64,000 nucleotides of DNA from Perlabentimonas sp964490015 (GTDB lineage: Bacteria; Bacteroidota; Bacteroidia; Bacteroidales; Tenuifilaceae): positions 13,561 to 77,560 of the forward strand of contig CAZBBA010000010.1 in assembly GCA_964490015.1 (NCBI GenBank), written 5' to 3'. Shown piece after piece: positions 8,935 through 16,292 of this stretch. The stretch's first letter is position 1. Each line of letters opens with the position of its first letter. The notes under the pieces are model-generated. The model was not told the DNA's origin, made no database searches, and saw nothing but the letters and a program-made list of their open reading frames with translations. Position numbers and translations under genes: made by a program.

Positions 8935-9333
8935 ATGAAAAGATCAATCCTTGTTTTTGCGGTTGCAGCCCTTATTCTTGTATCAGTGGGTATATGGTAT
9001 TTCTCATATCCAAATCTGTCGGGTTCGATTGAGTTCGTTCATTTGGGAGTAATTCTGCTACTTGTGGTTTTTGCCGTTTTTGTCGGTTTCAAGCGCTTAA
9101 CGAGTGAAAAAAGGGGAGAACCAACCGAGGACGAGTTAACCAAACGTATTCTTCAGCGAACTGCTGCTATATCTTATTACATCTCGCTTTACCTTTGGGT
9201 AGTGGTGCTTATCGTAAAGGATAGGGTAAGTATGGATGTAGAGGTACTTATCGGCACGGGAATACTGGGTATGGCGGTCACATTTGCCGTCTGCTGGTTG
9301 TACTTCAACTATAGGGGAGTACGCAATGAATAA
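8935..9333 (+). CDS. Small four-helix membrane protein (DUF2178-like)
   Basis: A 132-residue protein with four predicted membrane spans at roughly residues 4-22, 33-52, 74-94 and 103-122. The polar loop between spans 2 and 3 (PTEDELTKRILQRTA) resembles the loop of small DUF2178-type membrane proteins, which often sit next to a short XRE regulator, as here. The next gene's ATG overlaps this stop codon, so the two are translationally coupled. No enzymatic motif is seen and the function is unknown. Confidence 0.7.
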   Translation: MKRSILVFAVAALILVSVGIWYFSYPNLSGSIEFVHLGVILLLVVFAVFVGFKRLTSEKRGEPTEDELTKRILQRTAAISYYISLYLWVVVLIVKDRVSMDVEVLIGTGILGMAVTFAVCWLYFNYRGVRNE

Positions 9334-9523
9334 TAGGATTAAGGAGTTTAGAGCAAAGTTCAGCTTAACTCAGGATGACTTGGCAAAAAAGGTGAATGTG
9401 CGCCGCGAAACCATAGTATTTTTGGAGAAGGGCAAGTACAACCCCTCATTAAGGCTAGCTTACGACATTGCCCGGGTGTTTAATGAGAGGATTGAGGATG
9501 TTTTCCTGTTCGACGTAGAATAA
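9326..9523 (+). CDS. Short XRE-family transcriptional regulator
   Basis: A 65-residue protein consisting almost only of a helix-turn-helix domain of the Cro/XRE type. LTQDDLAKKVNVRRETI holds the two DNA-binding helices and EKGKYNPSL is the usual following turn. I place the start at the ATG at 9326, which overlaps the stop of the membrane-protein gene and follows a GGGGAG ribosome site. A frame beginning at 9284 would add 14 unlike residues. It most likely represses its own operon through the inverted repeat at the promoter. Confidence 0.85.
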   Translation: MNNRIKEFRAKFSLTQDDLAKKVNVRRETIVFLEKGKYNPSLRLAYDIARVFNERIEDVFLFDVE

Positions 9524-9524
9524 A

Positions 9525-9546
9525 AAAAGGGGGCATAAGCCCCCTT
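9525..9546. terminator. Bidirectional terminator
   Basis: GGGGGC and GCCCCC (9529-9534 and 9539-9544) close a 4-base loop. The A-run on the left serves as a T-run for the minus-strand zinc-ribbon gene; on the plus strand only TT follows. The hairpin separates two converging genes. Confidence 0.8.
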
Positions 9547-9568
9547 AAATAGTTTTCATATCGATTTG

Positions 9569-10342
9569 TTAACCTTCGGCTTCATCCGAGAATGCATCGT
9601 CAACCAGAATTCTACCGCAGTATTCGCAAACAATTACCTTACGGCGAACACGGATATCGAGTTGGCGCTGGGGTGGAATCTTATTGAAACATCCACCGCA
9701 GGCATCGCGCTTAACGGTAACAACTGCCAGCCCGTTGCGAGCATTTCCCCTAATACGCTTGTAAGCGCTTAGGAGGCGAGGTTCAATAAGCTCTTGGTAA
9801 GCTTCGGATTTCTGTAGTAGATCATTCTCCTCCTTTTGCGTCTCCTGAACAATATTCTCGAGTTCAGTTTTCTTGTTTTGCAGATCACCAGAGCGTTCGG
9901 AGTGAAGGGTTTCGGCTTGCTGAATCAAGTCCTTTTTGTCTTTGGCTTGTTGGGTAAACTCCTTAATCCTCTTCTCACAAAGTTCAATTTCCAGAGTTTG
10001 AAACTCAATCTCCTTCGAGAGCGAGTCGTACTCACGGTTATTGCGAACGTTTTTTTGTTGCTCCTCGTATTTGGCTATTAGACCTTGCGCATTCTTAATT
10101 TCCAACTTTTTCTGAGCTACTTGTTCGTTTAGCCCCTCCACGTCTGCTTTCAAATTTGCAATCCTTGTTTCCAGTCCTGCAACCTCATCTTCTAGGTCTT
10201 GCACCTCAAGGGGCAGTTCCCCCCTAAGTGTTTTTATCTCGTCAATTTTTGAATCGATTTGCTGGAGTTCGAAAAGAATGCGGAGTTTCTCCTCTACCGG
10301 CATTTCGCTAACTTCGGGTGTTCTGTTTTTTTCTGTTACCAT
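9569..10342 (-). CDS. Coiled-coil protein with C4 zinc ribbon
   Basis: A 257-residue protein. Residues ~20-190 are a long antiparallel coiled coil rich in Glu, Lys, Gln and Leu. The C-terminus is a four-cysteine zinc ribbon (CGGC at about 214 and CEYC at about 238). It belongs to the C4-type zinc-ribbon family exemplified by chlamydial CT398. In Bacteroidota it typically lies next to the Nif3-like gene, as here with only 8 bases between. Its molecular role is unclear; nucleic-acid or protein-binding scaffolds have been proposed for the family. Confidence 0.88.
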   Translation of the reverse strand: MVTEKNRTPEVSEMPVEEKLRILFELQQIDSKIDEIKTLRGELPLEVQDLEDEVAGLETRIANLKADVEGLNEQVAQKKLEIKNAQGLIAKYEEQQKNVRNNREYDSLSKEIEFQTLEIELCEKRIKEFTQQAKDKKDLIQQAETLHSERSGDLQNKKTELENIVQETQKEENDLLQKSEAYQELIEPRLLSAYKRIRGNARNGLAVVTVKRDACGGCFNKIPPQRQLDIRVRRKVIVCEYCGRILVDDAFSDEAEG

Positions 10343-10350
10343 ACCTTGTG

Positions 10351-11445
10351 TTATACGTAGTTAATGGGATTGGTTTTCACGTTTGATTTTAAGACTGCAA
10401 AATTAGGAATTTTTTTTGTAAGTAATTCATAAAAAATATCAATGGTAAATTGTTCACTCTCAAAATGTCCTACATCGGCTATAACCAGCTTGCCTTCGGC
10501 ATCAAAAAAACTGTGATATTTCACATCACCCGTGATAAAAACATCTGCTTTTGAGGCTATCGCATCTTTTATAAGTTCGGCACCGCTGCCGCCACAAAGG
10601 GCTACTCGCTCTATCATTTTTCCTATAAAAGTAGAGTGTTTAATGCAACCAGAGCCAAAAATGCGTTTCACTTTTTTCAGAAATTCGATTTCGGTTTGAG
10701 GTTTAGGCAAATCGCCAACAACTCCTAGGCCAGCCCGAGGATTTTTGTTCAGAAGTGGGAATATATCATAGGCAACCTCCTCGTAGGGATGGGCAGAAAT
10801 TAGCTGATCAATTACTCTGGAGAGTATTGGTTTGGGTACAATCACCTCAACCCGGGTTTCGGACTCCTGATGAATTTCACCCTTCTGTCCGGTATAAGGG
10901 TTGGTTTGGTCGCCTGCCCTAAAAGTTCCCTTTCCCTCGAGGTTAAAGGAGCACTGATCGTAATTACCAATTTGGCCTGCTCCAGCGTTAAACAGAGCCA
11001 TTCGTACATGTTCCGCATGGCTGTGGGGAACGAAGGTGGCCAACTTTACAAGTTGATCGCTTGAGGGGGCCAATATTGATATATCCACAAGTCCAAGTTT
11101 ACTTGCCGCAGCAGCGCTTACACCATTCCAAACCATATCGAGGTTTGTGTGGGCGCAGTATATGGCAATGCCATGTCGAATGGCTTTTATAACTGTTTGT
11201 TCGGTTGAGGTTGATCCTGTTAGCCGCTTGAGACCTTTAAAGATTATGGGATGATGTGCAACGATAAGGTTGGCATCGCGGGCAAGCGCCTCATCAATTA
11301 CCTCGGGGGTAACATCTACCGTAAGCAAAATGCTATTAACGTTACTTGAGTTGTTGCCAACAAGAAGCCCCGCATTATCGTAACTCTCCTGATATCCTAG
11401 CGGGGCAAACTCTTCGATTATGGAAATAATTTCTTTTACTGTCAT
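10351..11445 (-). CDS. Nif3-like dinuclear metal-centre protein
   Basis: A 364-residue NIF3/DUF34 protein. The metal-binding HHP is in LIVAHHPIIFKGL, with further ligands in CAHTNLD and near the C-terminus in DVGHFESE. The length corresponds to the long form, with a PII-like inserted domain at about 130-235 (KLATFVPHSHAE, SAHPYEEVAYDI). These proteins form toroidal hexamers with a two-metal site. A GTP cyclohydrolase 1 type 2 label is common but unproven. It is encoded between the MerR regulator and the zinc-ribbon gene with very short gaps, so the three likely form one transcript. Confidence 0.93.
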   Translation of the reverse strand: MTVKEIISIIEEFAPLGYQESYDNAGLLVGNNSSNVNSILLTVDVTPEVIDEALARDANLIVAHHPIIFKGLKRLTGSTSTEQTVIKAIRHGIAIYCAHTNLDMVWNGVSAAAASKLGLVDISILAPSSDQLVKLATFVPHSHAEHVRMALFNAGAGQIGNYDQCSFNLEGKGTFRAGDQTNPYTGQKGEIHQESETRVEVIVPKPILSRVIDQLISAHPYEEVAYDIFPLLNKNPRAGLGVVGDLPKPQTEIEFLKKVKRIFGSGCIKHSTFIGKMIERVALCGGSGAELIKDAIASKADVFITGDVKYHSFFDAEGKLVIADVGHFESEQFTIDIFYELLTKKIPNFAVLKSNVKTNPINYV

Positions 11446-11459
11446 CGGATAGTTATTGG

Positions 11460-11795
11460 TTATAGCGCTTCGCGCACTTCGAGGAGCATTTCTCTAATGC
11501 GCTTAAGCGATTCGATAGCTTCGAAGTTGTTCACAGTATCCTCCTTGTTTTCGGAAAGTTTTTTTCGTGCTCCCTCAAGGGTAAGGCGTTGCTCCTTCAC
11601 CAGATGGTAAATCATCTTAAAGTTATTAATGTCGGCTTTGGTGAATAACCGATTGCCCTTTTTGTTTTTTTTGGGTTTAATCACGGCGAAGTTTTTCTCC
11701 CAGAATCGTATTAATGAGGTGTTAACTCCAAACATGTTAGCAACCTCGCCGATGGTGTAGTATAACTTTTCAACTTTTTTCTCTTTGTAAGGCAT
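11460..11795 (-). CDS. MerR-family transcriptional regulator
   Basis: A 111-residue protein beginning MPYKEKKVEK at the ATG at 11795; the longer frame would start with TTG. The winged helix-turn-helix lies in residues 12-80, with YYTIGEVANMFGV, LIRFWEKNF and the wing KKNKKGNRLFTKAD. A short helix follows that may be a dimerisation coil. No cysteine or other inducer-binding domain is present. This compact form is common upstream of Nif3 in Bacteroidota. Its target and signal are unknown. Confidence 0.88.
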   Translation of the reverse strand: MPYKEKKVEKLYYTIGEVANMFGVNTSLIRFWEKNFAVIKPKKNKKGNRLFTKADINNFKMIYHLVKEQRLTLEGARKKLSENKEDTVNNFEAIESLKRIREMLLEVREAL

Positions 11796-11889
11796 TGTAT
11801 GCAATGTTAGGGGTAAGGCAAGTTTTGCAAACGAGAGTGTTGCTCTACAAAATTATCATTTTTTTACCAATTTTCTTCATCCCAAGCCG

Positions 11890-11930
11890 AAAATACCTAA
11901 AAAATTGATTTTTAGGTATTTTTTCTTTTT
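11890..11930. terminator. Strong AT-rich hairpin between MerR and the propeller gene
   Basis: A perfect 14-base stem (11890-11903 with 11909-11922, core TACCTA/TAGGTA) closes a 5-base loop. A T-rich run follows on the plus strand. No plus-strand gene ends here, so it probably ends the minus-strand propeller transcript, or a small plus-strand RNA. Confidence 0.55.
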
Positions 11931-11956
11931 TACGAGTACTCGAGGACCACCAAAAT

Positions 11957-12023
11957 CAGAGGGGAAACCTCTGTCGCTGTGCCAAAGCATTTCCCCTCTG
12001 TAAAACATTTGCCCTTTGGGCAA
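11957..12023 (-). promoter_or_regulatory. Competing hairpins downstream of the propeller gene
   Basis: CAGAGGGGAAA (11957-11967) can pair with TTTCCCCTCTG (11990-12000) in an 11-base stem. Alternatively its first six bases pair with CCTCTG at 11968-11973. A further hairpin, TTGCCC with GGGCAA, is at 12009-12023, 10 bases after the stop of the propeller gene, and is followed by a short T-run on the minus strand. It probably includes that gene's terminator. Confidence 0.5.
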
Positions 12024-12033
12024 TGAAATGATA

Positions 12034-13323
12034 TTACTTAATTCTAATACTGTAAATGCCTACGCTATTGCCGCCTCCCTGGCTGCTGCGTCCTTGCGAT
12101 GTGGTAATCAATGTTTCGCCTTTGTCGCAAATATCCATACCAACAGGGAAACTATCAACCTCGCAGGAGCCAACAACTTTCATATCGCTTGTTCTAATAA
12201 TGCTGATCTTGCTGTCGTTATTTACGGCTGCAAAGATGTATTTGCCGCTGGGATGGATGCTAATTGTTCGGGCACCCGTACCAACGCGTACATTCTCCCA
12301 GTTCCGGTAAGTAAAATTTTTGTTGGCAATATTGTTTAAAATCTCATTAAAGTTGGCCTTTTGTACGTAGCCGTCGCGGTTTATGCTAAGGTAAAGGTAT
12401 CCATCGTGAATTACCAAATGCCTTATATTGGGCATGGCCCCACTTACGCTCCCAATATGCTTCTGAGTTTTCACATCTATTATCGAAACGCTTGCACCTC
12501 CCATTTGCCCAATAAGTAAGTACTTGCTGTCGGGCGAGAAGAGGGTTCCCCTTAGGCAAAGGCCGCAATTCTGATCGCGGTTAACGGTGGAGTCTTGGGC
12601 AAAGTTTAGCCGCATTCTATTTCCAATGGGAATGTTCTCGAGGTAGCGAAAATCTTTCACATTTGGTGAGCTTATGTCGATAAGGGCCAAGGTGTTATCG
12701 CCCCAATGTGTAACGGCAACCCTCTGGTTATCGGGCGAGCTGCTAATCATTTTTGGCAGTGGTCCCGTGGGCATCACTCTAACAATCTCGTCGGTTTCGG
12801 TATCGATAATACAGAGTGCCGATGGATCAATTGCATTGCGATCGAACGAGCGGCGGTAGTAAGTTACCCAGAAGTAACGACCATTGTGCGAGAAGCACCC
12901 TTCAACAGGTTTTCCCCTGAAAATATTGGGGTTTCCTTTTGTAGTTCGAAAGGTGTAATCGAAGAAATTTGTTTCGTTAAAAAACAGATTCTGGTTTGAA
13001 CTATTGAATGTATGCTTAATTACCTTAAGCTGCTCGTGGGTGTTTAGGTCGTACACCACTGTTTCGAAGCCCTCGAGCGAATTAACGTAATACTTCGATT
13101 TCTCGAAAAGGATGTTCACCGATTTTGGCGAGTTAATGGCTGTGTCGAACTTGTCTTTCGAATCTTTTGGAGTTCTATTGTAGTGCTGAATTCGATTTGT
13201 TAACGTAAGTGTTACCTCCGAGTTTTCGGGTGTCGATTTGGTTCCAATGGGAACTCTTGTTTGCCCATTTACAAAAGATAATGCGCCCATTAATGCACAA
13301 AGAACAATTGATAACTTTTTCAT
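12034..13323 (-). CDS. Exported YncE-like beta-propeller protein
   Basis: A 429-residue protein with a signal peptide (to about residue 20, ending VNGQ). Its repeats are those of YVTN/YncE seven-bladed propellers: VNILFEKSKYYVNS, CIIDTETDEIVRVMPTG, VAVTHWGDNTLALIDI, SVSIIDVKTQKHIG, RTISIHPSGKYIFAAVNNDSK. No catalytic residues are recognised. A CGLC pair near residue 253 could form a disulphide. Such proteins are usually periplasmic or surface binding scaffolds. A role in binding a ligand or cell-wall polymer is only an inference. Confidence 0.8.
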   Translation of the reverse strand: MKKLSIVLCALMGALSFVNGQTRVPIGTKSTPENSEVTLTLTNRIQHYNRTPKDSKDKFDTAINSPKSVNILFEKSKYYVNSLEGFETVVYDLNTHEQLKVIKHTFNSSNQNLFFNETNFFDYTFRTTKGNPNIFRGKPVEGCFSHNGRYFWVTYYRRSFDRNAIDPSALCIIDTETDEIVRVMPTGPLPKMISSSPDNQRVAVTHWGDNTLALIDISSPNVKDFRYLENIPIGNRMRLNFAQDSTVNRDQNCGLCLRGTLFSPDSKYLLIGQMGGASVSIIDVKTQKHIGSVSGAMPNIRHLVIHDGYLYLSINRDGYVQKANFNEILNNIANKNFTYRNWENVRVGTGARTISIHPSGKYIFAAVNNDSKISIIRTSDMKVVGSCEVDSFPVGMDICDKGETLITTSQGRSSQGGGNSVGIYSIRIK

Positions 13324-13389
13324 GGTATGAATTATTTGCTGTTATTGTAATCCTCGTCTCAAAGAAATGCTAATCGATTTAACTATAAG

Positions 13390-13947
13390 CTACAACTTCT
13401 CAAGCCTGCACGAATCGTAGTAGTACCGCTGGTAATACTCCTCGTATAGATCGGAAATTATTACCCCCTCACGAACAGTGGCATGAATAAACTTGTTGTT
13501 TTGCAGGTAAATTCCCACATGCGAGATGTAGGGCTTGTTAACCTTAAAGAATACCAGATCACCCTCGGTAAGTTGACCTTTATCGATGGGTTTACACTGG
13601 CGATAAATATCTCTCGATGCGCCCCAAAGGCTTTCAACATATAGACCCGAAACCATATTCTTTACAAACCCTGAGCAGTCAATTCCTTTCTTGGAATTAT
13701 GCCCAAACTTGTACTTAACTCCCAGCCAATCGATGGCCTTTAGGTAAAGCTCTTGGTTGCTAATCTTGCTGATATCAATCCCCGCACCCCCGTAGGCATT
13801 AAGCAATACTACATAGATGCTATCCGAAGGAGTGTAAAATACTTTATCTATTAGTGAGCCCTCATGTATTTGTAGGGAATCAACCTCTTGGGCTAGTACT
13901 AGAGATGATGAAAACAGAAGTATTAGTACGATAAAAACTCTACTCAT
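13390..13947 (-). CDS. NlpC/P60 peptidoglycan hydrolase
   Basis: A 185-residue exported protein, started at the ATG at 13947 (the longer frame begins with TTG). It has a signal peptide ending near VLAQ. The NlpC/P60 (C40) domain covers about residues 65-180. The catalytic Cys is in DCSGFV, the His in ISHVGIYL and the third polar residue is probably the His in FIHAT. It is expected to cleave the D-gamma-glutamyl-diamino acid bond of cell-wall stem peptides. No SH3 or LysM domain is seen, so it is a minimal form. The next genes on the same strand encode two M23 cell-wall peptidases. Confidence 0.9.
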   Translation of the reverse strand: MSRVFIVLILLFSSSLVLAQEVDSLQIHEGSLIDKVFYTPSDSIYVVLLNAYGGAGIDISKISNQELYLKAIDWLGVKYKFGHNSKKGIDCSGFVKNMVSGLYVESLWGASRDIYRQCKPIDKGQLTEGDLVFFKVNKPYISHVGIYLQNNKFIHATVREGVIISDLYEEYYQRYYYDSCRLEKL

Positions 13948-14083
13948 AAGTTTCAATGGCAGACTATTTATATTAAAGAGAAAACCTTGAGTGCAAAGAT
14001 GAAAAAAATATTATTGTCGAATGCCTAAAGATGGGCACTGTAATTAAAATTTTCATCAAAAGGTCAAAGGCGATTATCTCAGG

Positions 14084-15055
14084 TTAGTCAAGTGATTGTC
14101 CGCTTTGAGCGGCTAGCTCAATAATCTTATCGTACTCCTCGGGTGTAAGGTCGTTGAAGTAGAAGTTAATGGGATTAATTGGCTGGTCGTTTTTCCTCAC
14201 TTCGTAGTGAAGATGTGGAGCCATGCTCATCCCCGTATTCCCAACCAGTCCAATAATTTCGCCACGTTTAACACGCTGGCCGCGTTTAACCAGTATTTTG
14301 CTTTGGTGAGCGTAAAGCGTTTTATAGCTAAACCCATGATCAATTATTACCGTGTTGCCATATCCACGGGATGAGTAAATTACGTCCGATACCACACCAT
14401 CGCCAGTTGCGTAGATTTCGGTCCCTGTTGGGGCTGTAAAATCCATTCCAGTGTGCATTTTTAGCACCTTGTAAAAAGGGTGCATACGAACTCCAAACGG
14501 GGATGCCACACGCCTTAAATCCTTATTTGAAACGGGTTGGATAGCAGGAATTGAGGCAATCATCTCCTCTTTACGCTTGGCCATCTCAATCACCTCATCA
14601 AATGATTTTGACTGTATGTAGATTTGCTTCGACAGCTTGTCGAGCCGCTTTGCGGTCTGGATAACTATTTCGGAGTTGGACTTGCCTTCGAGGTCGGCGT
14701 AGTGATCGACACCACCAATACCTGCCTGACGAATGGTGCTGGGTATGGGTTCTGCCTCAAAGATGGTTCTATAAATATTGTCGTCGCGGCGCTGAATATC
14801 CTCAAGCACAAGTGCAATATGGTCGAACTTCTTATTAAATAGTTCCAGTTGAACTAGCATTTCCTGATTTTCGCGCCTTAAGCCGCGCTCATGAGGGGTA
14901 TCAAAAAAAAATGAGAAGACAATGTAGTACGCAACCGATATTACGATGCTAAAAAGAAAGTAATTTACCCCTTTCCAAAACTTTTTGCTAAATGAGCTAT
15001 GCTCCCTTACAAAACTTAACGAATCTGGGTTAAATCGGTACTTATGCTTTGGCAT
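14084..15055 (-). CDS. M23 (LytM-type) metallopeptidase, copy 2
   Basis: A 323-residue protein that I start at MPKHKYRFN (15055), because the paralogue begins in the same way; the 17-residue extension is spurious. A membrane span lies at about residues 25-48 and is followed by a coiled-coil stalk. The C-terminal M23 domain (about 190-300) has the zinc ligands in MHTGMDF, the Asp of that motif and HLHYEV. It is anchored in the inner membrane with the domain in the periplasm. It may be an active DD-endopeptidase or an activator of septal amidases. The tandem duplicate and the divergent alaS are a conserved Bacteroidota neighbourhood. Confidence 0.92.
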   Translation of the reverse strand: MPKHKYRFNPDSLSFVREHSSFSKKFWKGVNYFLFSIVISVAYYIVFSFFFDTPHERGLRRENQEMLVQLELFNKKFDHIALVLEDIQRRDDNIYRTIFEAEPIPSTIRQAGIGGVDHYADLEGKSNSEIVIQTAKRLDKLSKQIYIQSKSFDEVIEMAKRKEEMIASIPAIQPVSNKDLRRVASPFGVRMHPFYKVLKMHTGMDFTAPTGTEIYATGDGVVSDVIYSSRGYGNTVIIDHGFSYKTLYAHQSKILVKRGQRVKRGEIIGLVGNTGMSMAPHLHYEVRKNDQPINPINFYFNDLTPEEYDKIIELAAQSGQSLD

Positions 15056-15182
15056 TGTGTAAAATCTTAGTTTACAGTTGGCGTGGCAAATATACGAAAA
15101 AACCACTAGCCTAAAGGTTACAGGGTGTTAAAAAGATGAGGGAGCGGTACTGAAAATCCTCTATATGCTGATAAGCAGTGTA

Positions 15183-16136
15183 TTATTCTGGGTTTACATT
15201 GCGAACCATCATGTTAAACTCCTCGGGGCTCATCTCGTTAAAATAGTTAATTGGATCAACAGTTTTGTTTCGATGAATAACCTCATAGTGAAGATGAGGT
15301 CCAGTACTACGACCTGAGTTTCCTAGAGTTCCAATCACCTGACCTCTAACCACATTGTCTCCGGGTTTAACACTAATTTTTTGCAAATGTGCGTAGCGCG
15401 ATTTATAGCCAAACCCATGGTCGATTAGAACAACATTACCATATCCGAAAAACGAGTACTCAGCCACTTCGACTTTGCCATTACCTGTGGCGTAAACAGA
15501 AACGCCTTTTGGCCCAGCAAAGTCTATTCCATGATGAAATTTAGTTGTGCGTAAAAAAGGGTCTTTTCTTACGCCAAAATAGTCAGAAATGCGGTGCAAA
15601 TCATCAATAGCCACAGGCTGAATGGCTGGAATGCTTAGGATCATCTGTTCCTTGTTCTTGGCAAGGTCAATTACCTCGTCGAAAGATTTAGATTGGACGT
15701 AGGTTTTCCAGGTTACCTGATCAATCTTTGTGGCAATATCGATTAGCAAATCGGAATGACTAAACCTCCTAAAATTCTCGTATTTATTAACCCCCCCCAT
15801 ACCACCAACCCTAAGTGCTGAGGGAATTGTGTCTGCCTCAAAGATAGCGCGGTATGTATGATTATCTCTTGTTTGTATGTCGTTTAGAATATTGTCAATT
15901 TCGGCTAGCATCTTTCCAAGCAAATCGTATTTAAGAGCGATCTCAGCTTGCTCGCGCTTTAATAGTTTTTCCTTAGGAGTATCAAAAAAATGAGTGAAGG
16001 AGAAGTAAAGTATTATTGCTATAGCTAAGCTGGATATGAATTGTATTGCTAAATTTGCAATCTTTTTAAGTGCAGGCGTTTCAATGGGCTCAAAGGAGAG
16101 GGTTGTAGGGTTATATCTAAACTTCTTCTTTCCCAT
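15183..16136 (-). CDS. M23 (LytM-type) metallopeptidase, copy 1
   Basis: A 317-residue paralogue of the downstream gene with the same plan: a basic, aromatic N-terminus (MGKKKFRYN), a membrane span at about 28-48, a coiled-coil stalk to about 180 and an M23 domain. The metal ligands are in FHHGIDFAG and HLHYEV, so the site looks intact. The two copies share the loop SKSFDEVIDLAKNKEQMI and similar sequence around it, showing a tandem duplication. It is the first gene of the minus-strand pair and has its own promoter upstream. Confidence 0.92.
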   Translation of the reverse strand: MGKKKFRYNPTTLSFEPIETPALKKIANLAIQFISSLAIAIILYFSFTHFFDTPKEKLLKREQAEIALKYDLLGKMLAEIDNILNDIQTRDNHTYRAIFEADTIPSALRVGGMGGVNKYENFRRFSHSDLLIDIATKIDQVTWKTYVQSKSFDEVIDLAKNKEQMILSIPAIQPVAIDDLHRISDYFGVRKDPFLRTTKFHHGIDFAGPKGVSVYATGNGKVEVAEYSFFGYGNVVLIDHGFGYKSRYAHLQKISVKPGDNVVRGQVIGTLGNSGRSTGPHLHYEVIHRNKTVDPINYFNEMSPEEFNMMVRNVNPE

Positions 16137-16191
16137 GTGTTTTTTTGATTCAAATTGTTGTTTATAAACTTTCTAAATTGACTAACGGCAG

Positions 16192-16221
16192 CAAATCTAA
16201 CGTAAATATTTATTTTTGCAA
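16192..16221 (-). promoter_or_regulatory. Promoter of the M23 gene pair
   Basis: On the minus strand TTG (complement of 16219-16221) and TAGATTTG (complement of 16192-16199) are 19 bases apart, a good Bacteroidota -33/-7 match. The leader to the start at 16136 would be about 50 bases. Confidence 0.6.
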
Positions 16222-16260
16222 AGTTTTGGTATTTATTTTTTTCAATAAAATTGAGCAATA

Positions 16261-16268
16261 TAGTTTTG
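16261..16268 (+). promoter_or_regulatory. Possible -7 box of alaS
   Basis: TAGTTTTG matches TAnnTTTG and lies 25 bases before the alaS start. The -33 position has only TTT, so the match is partial. Confidence 0.35.
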
Positions 16269-16292
16269 CAAACATTTTAATAATAGACATTT

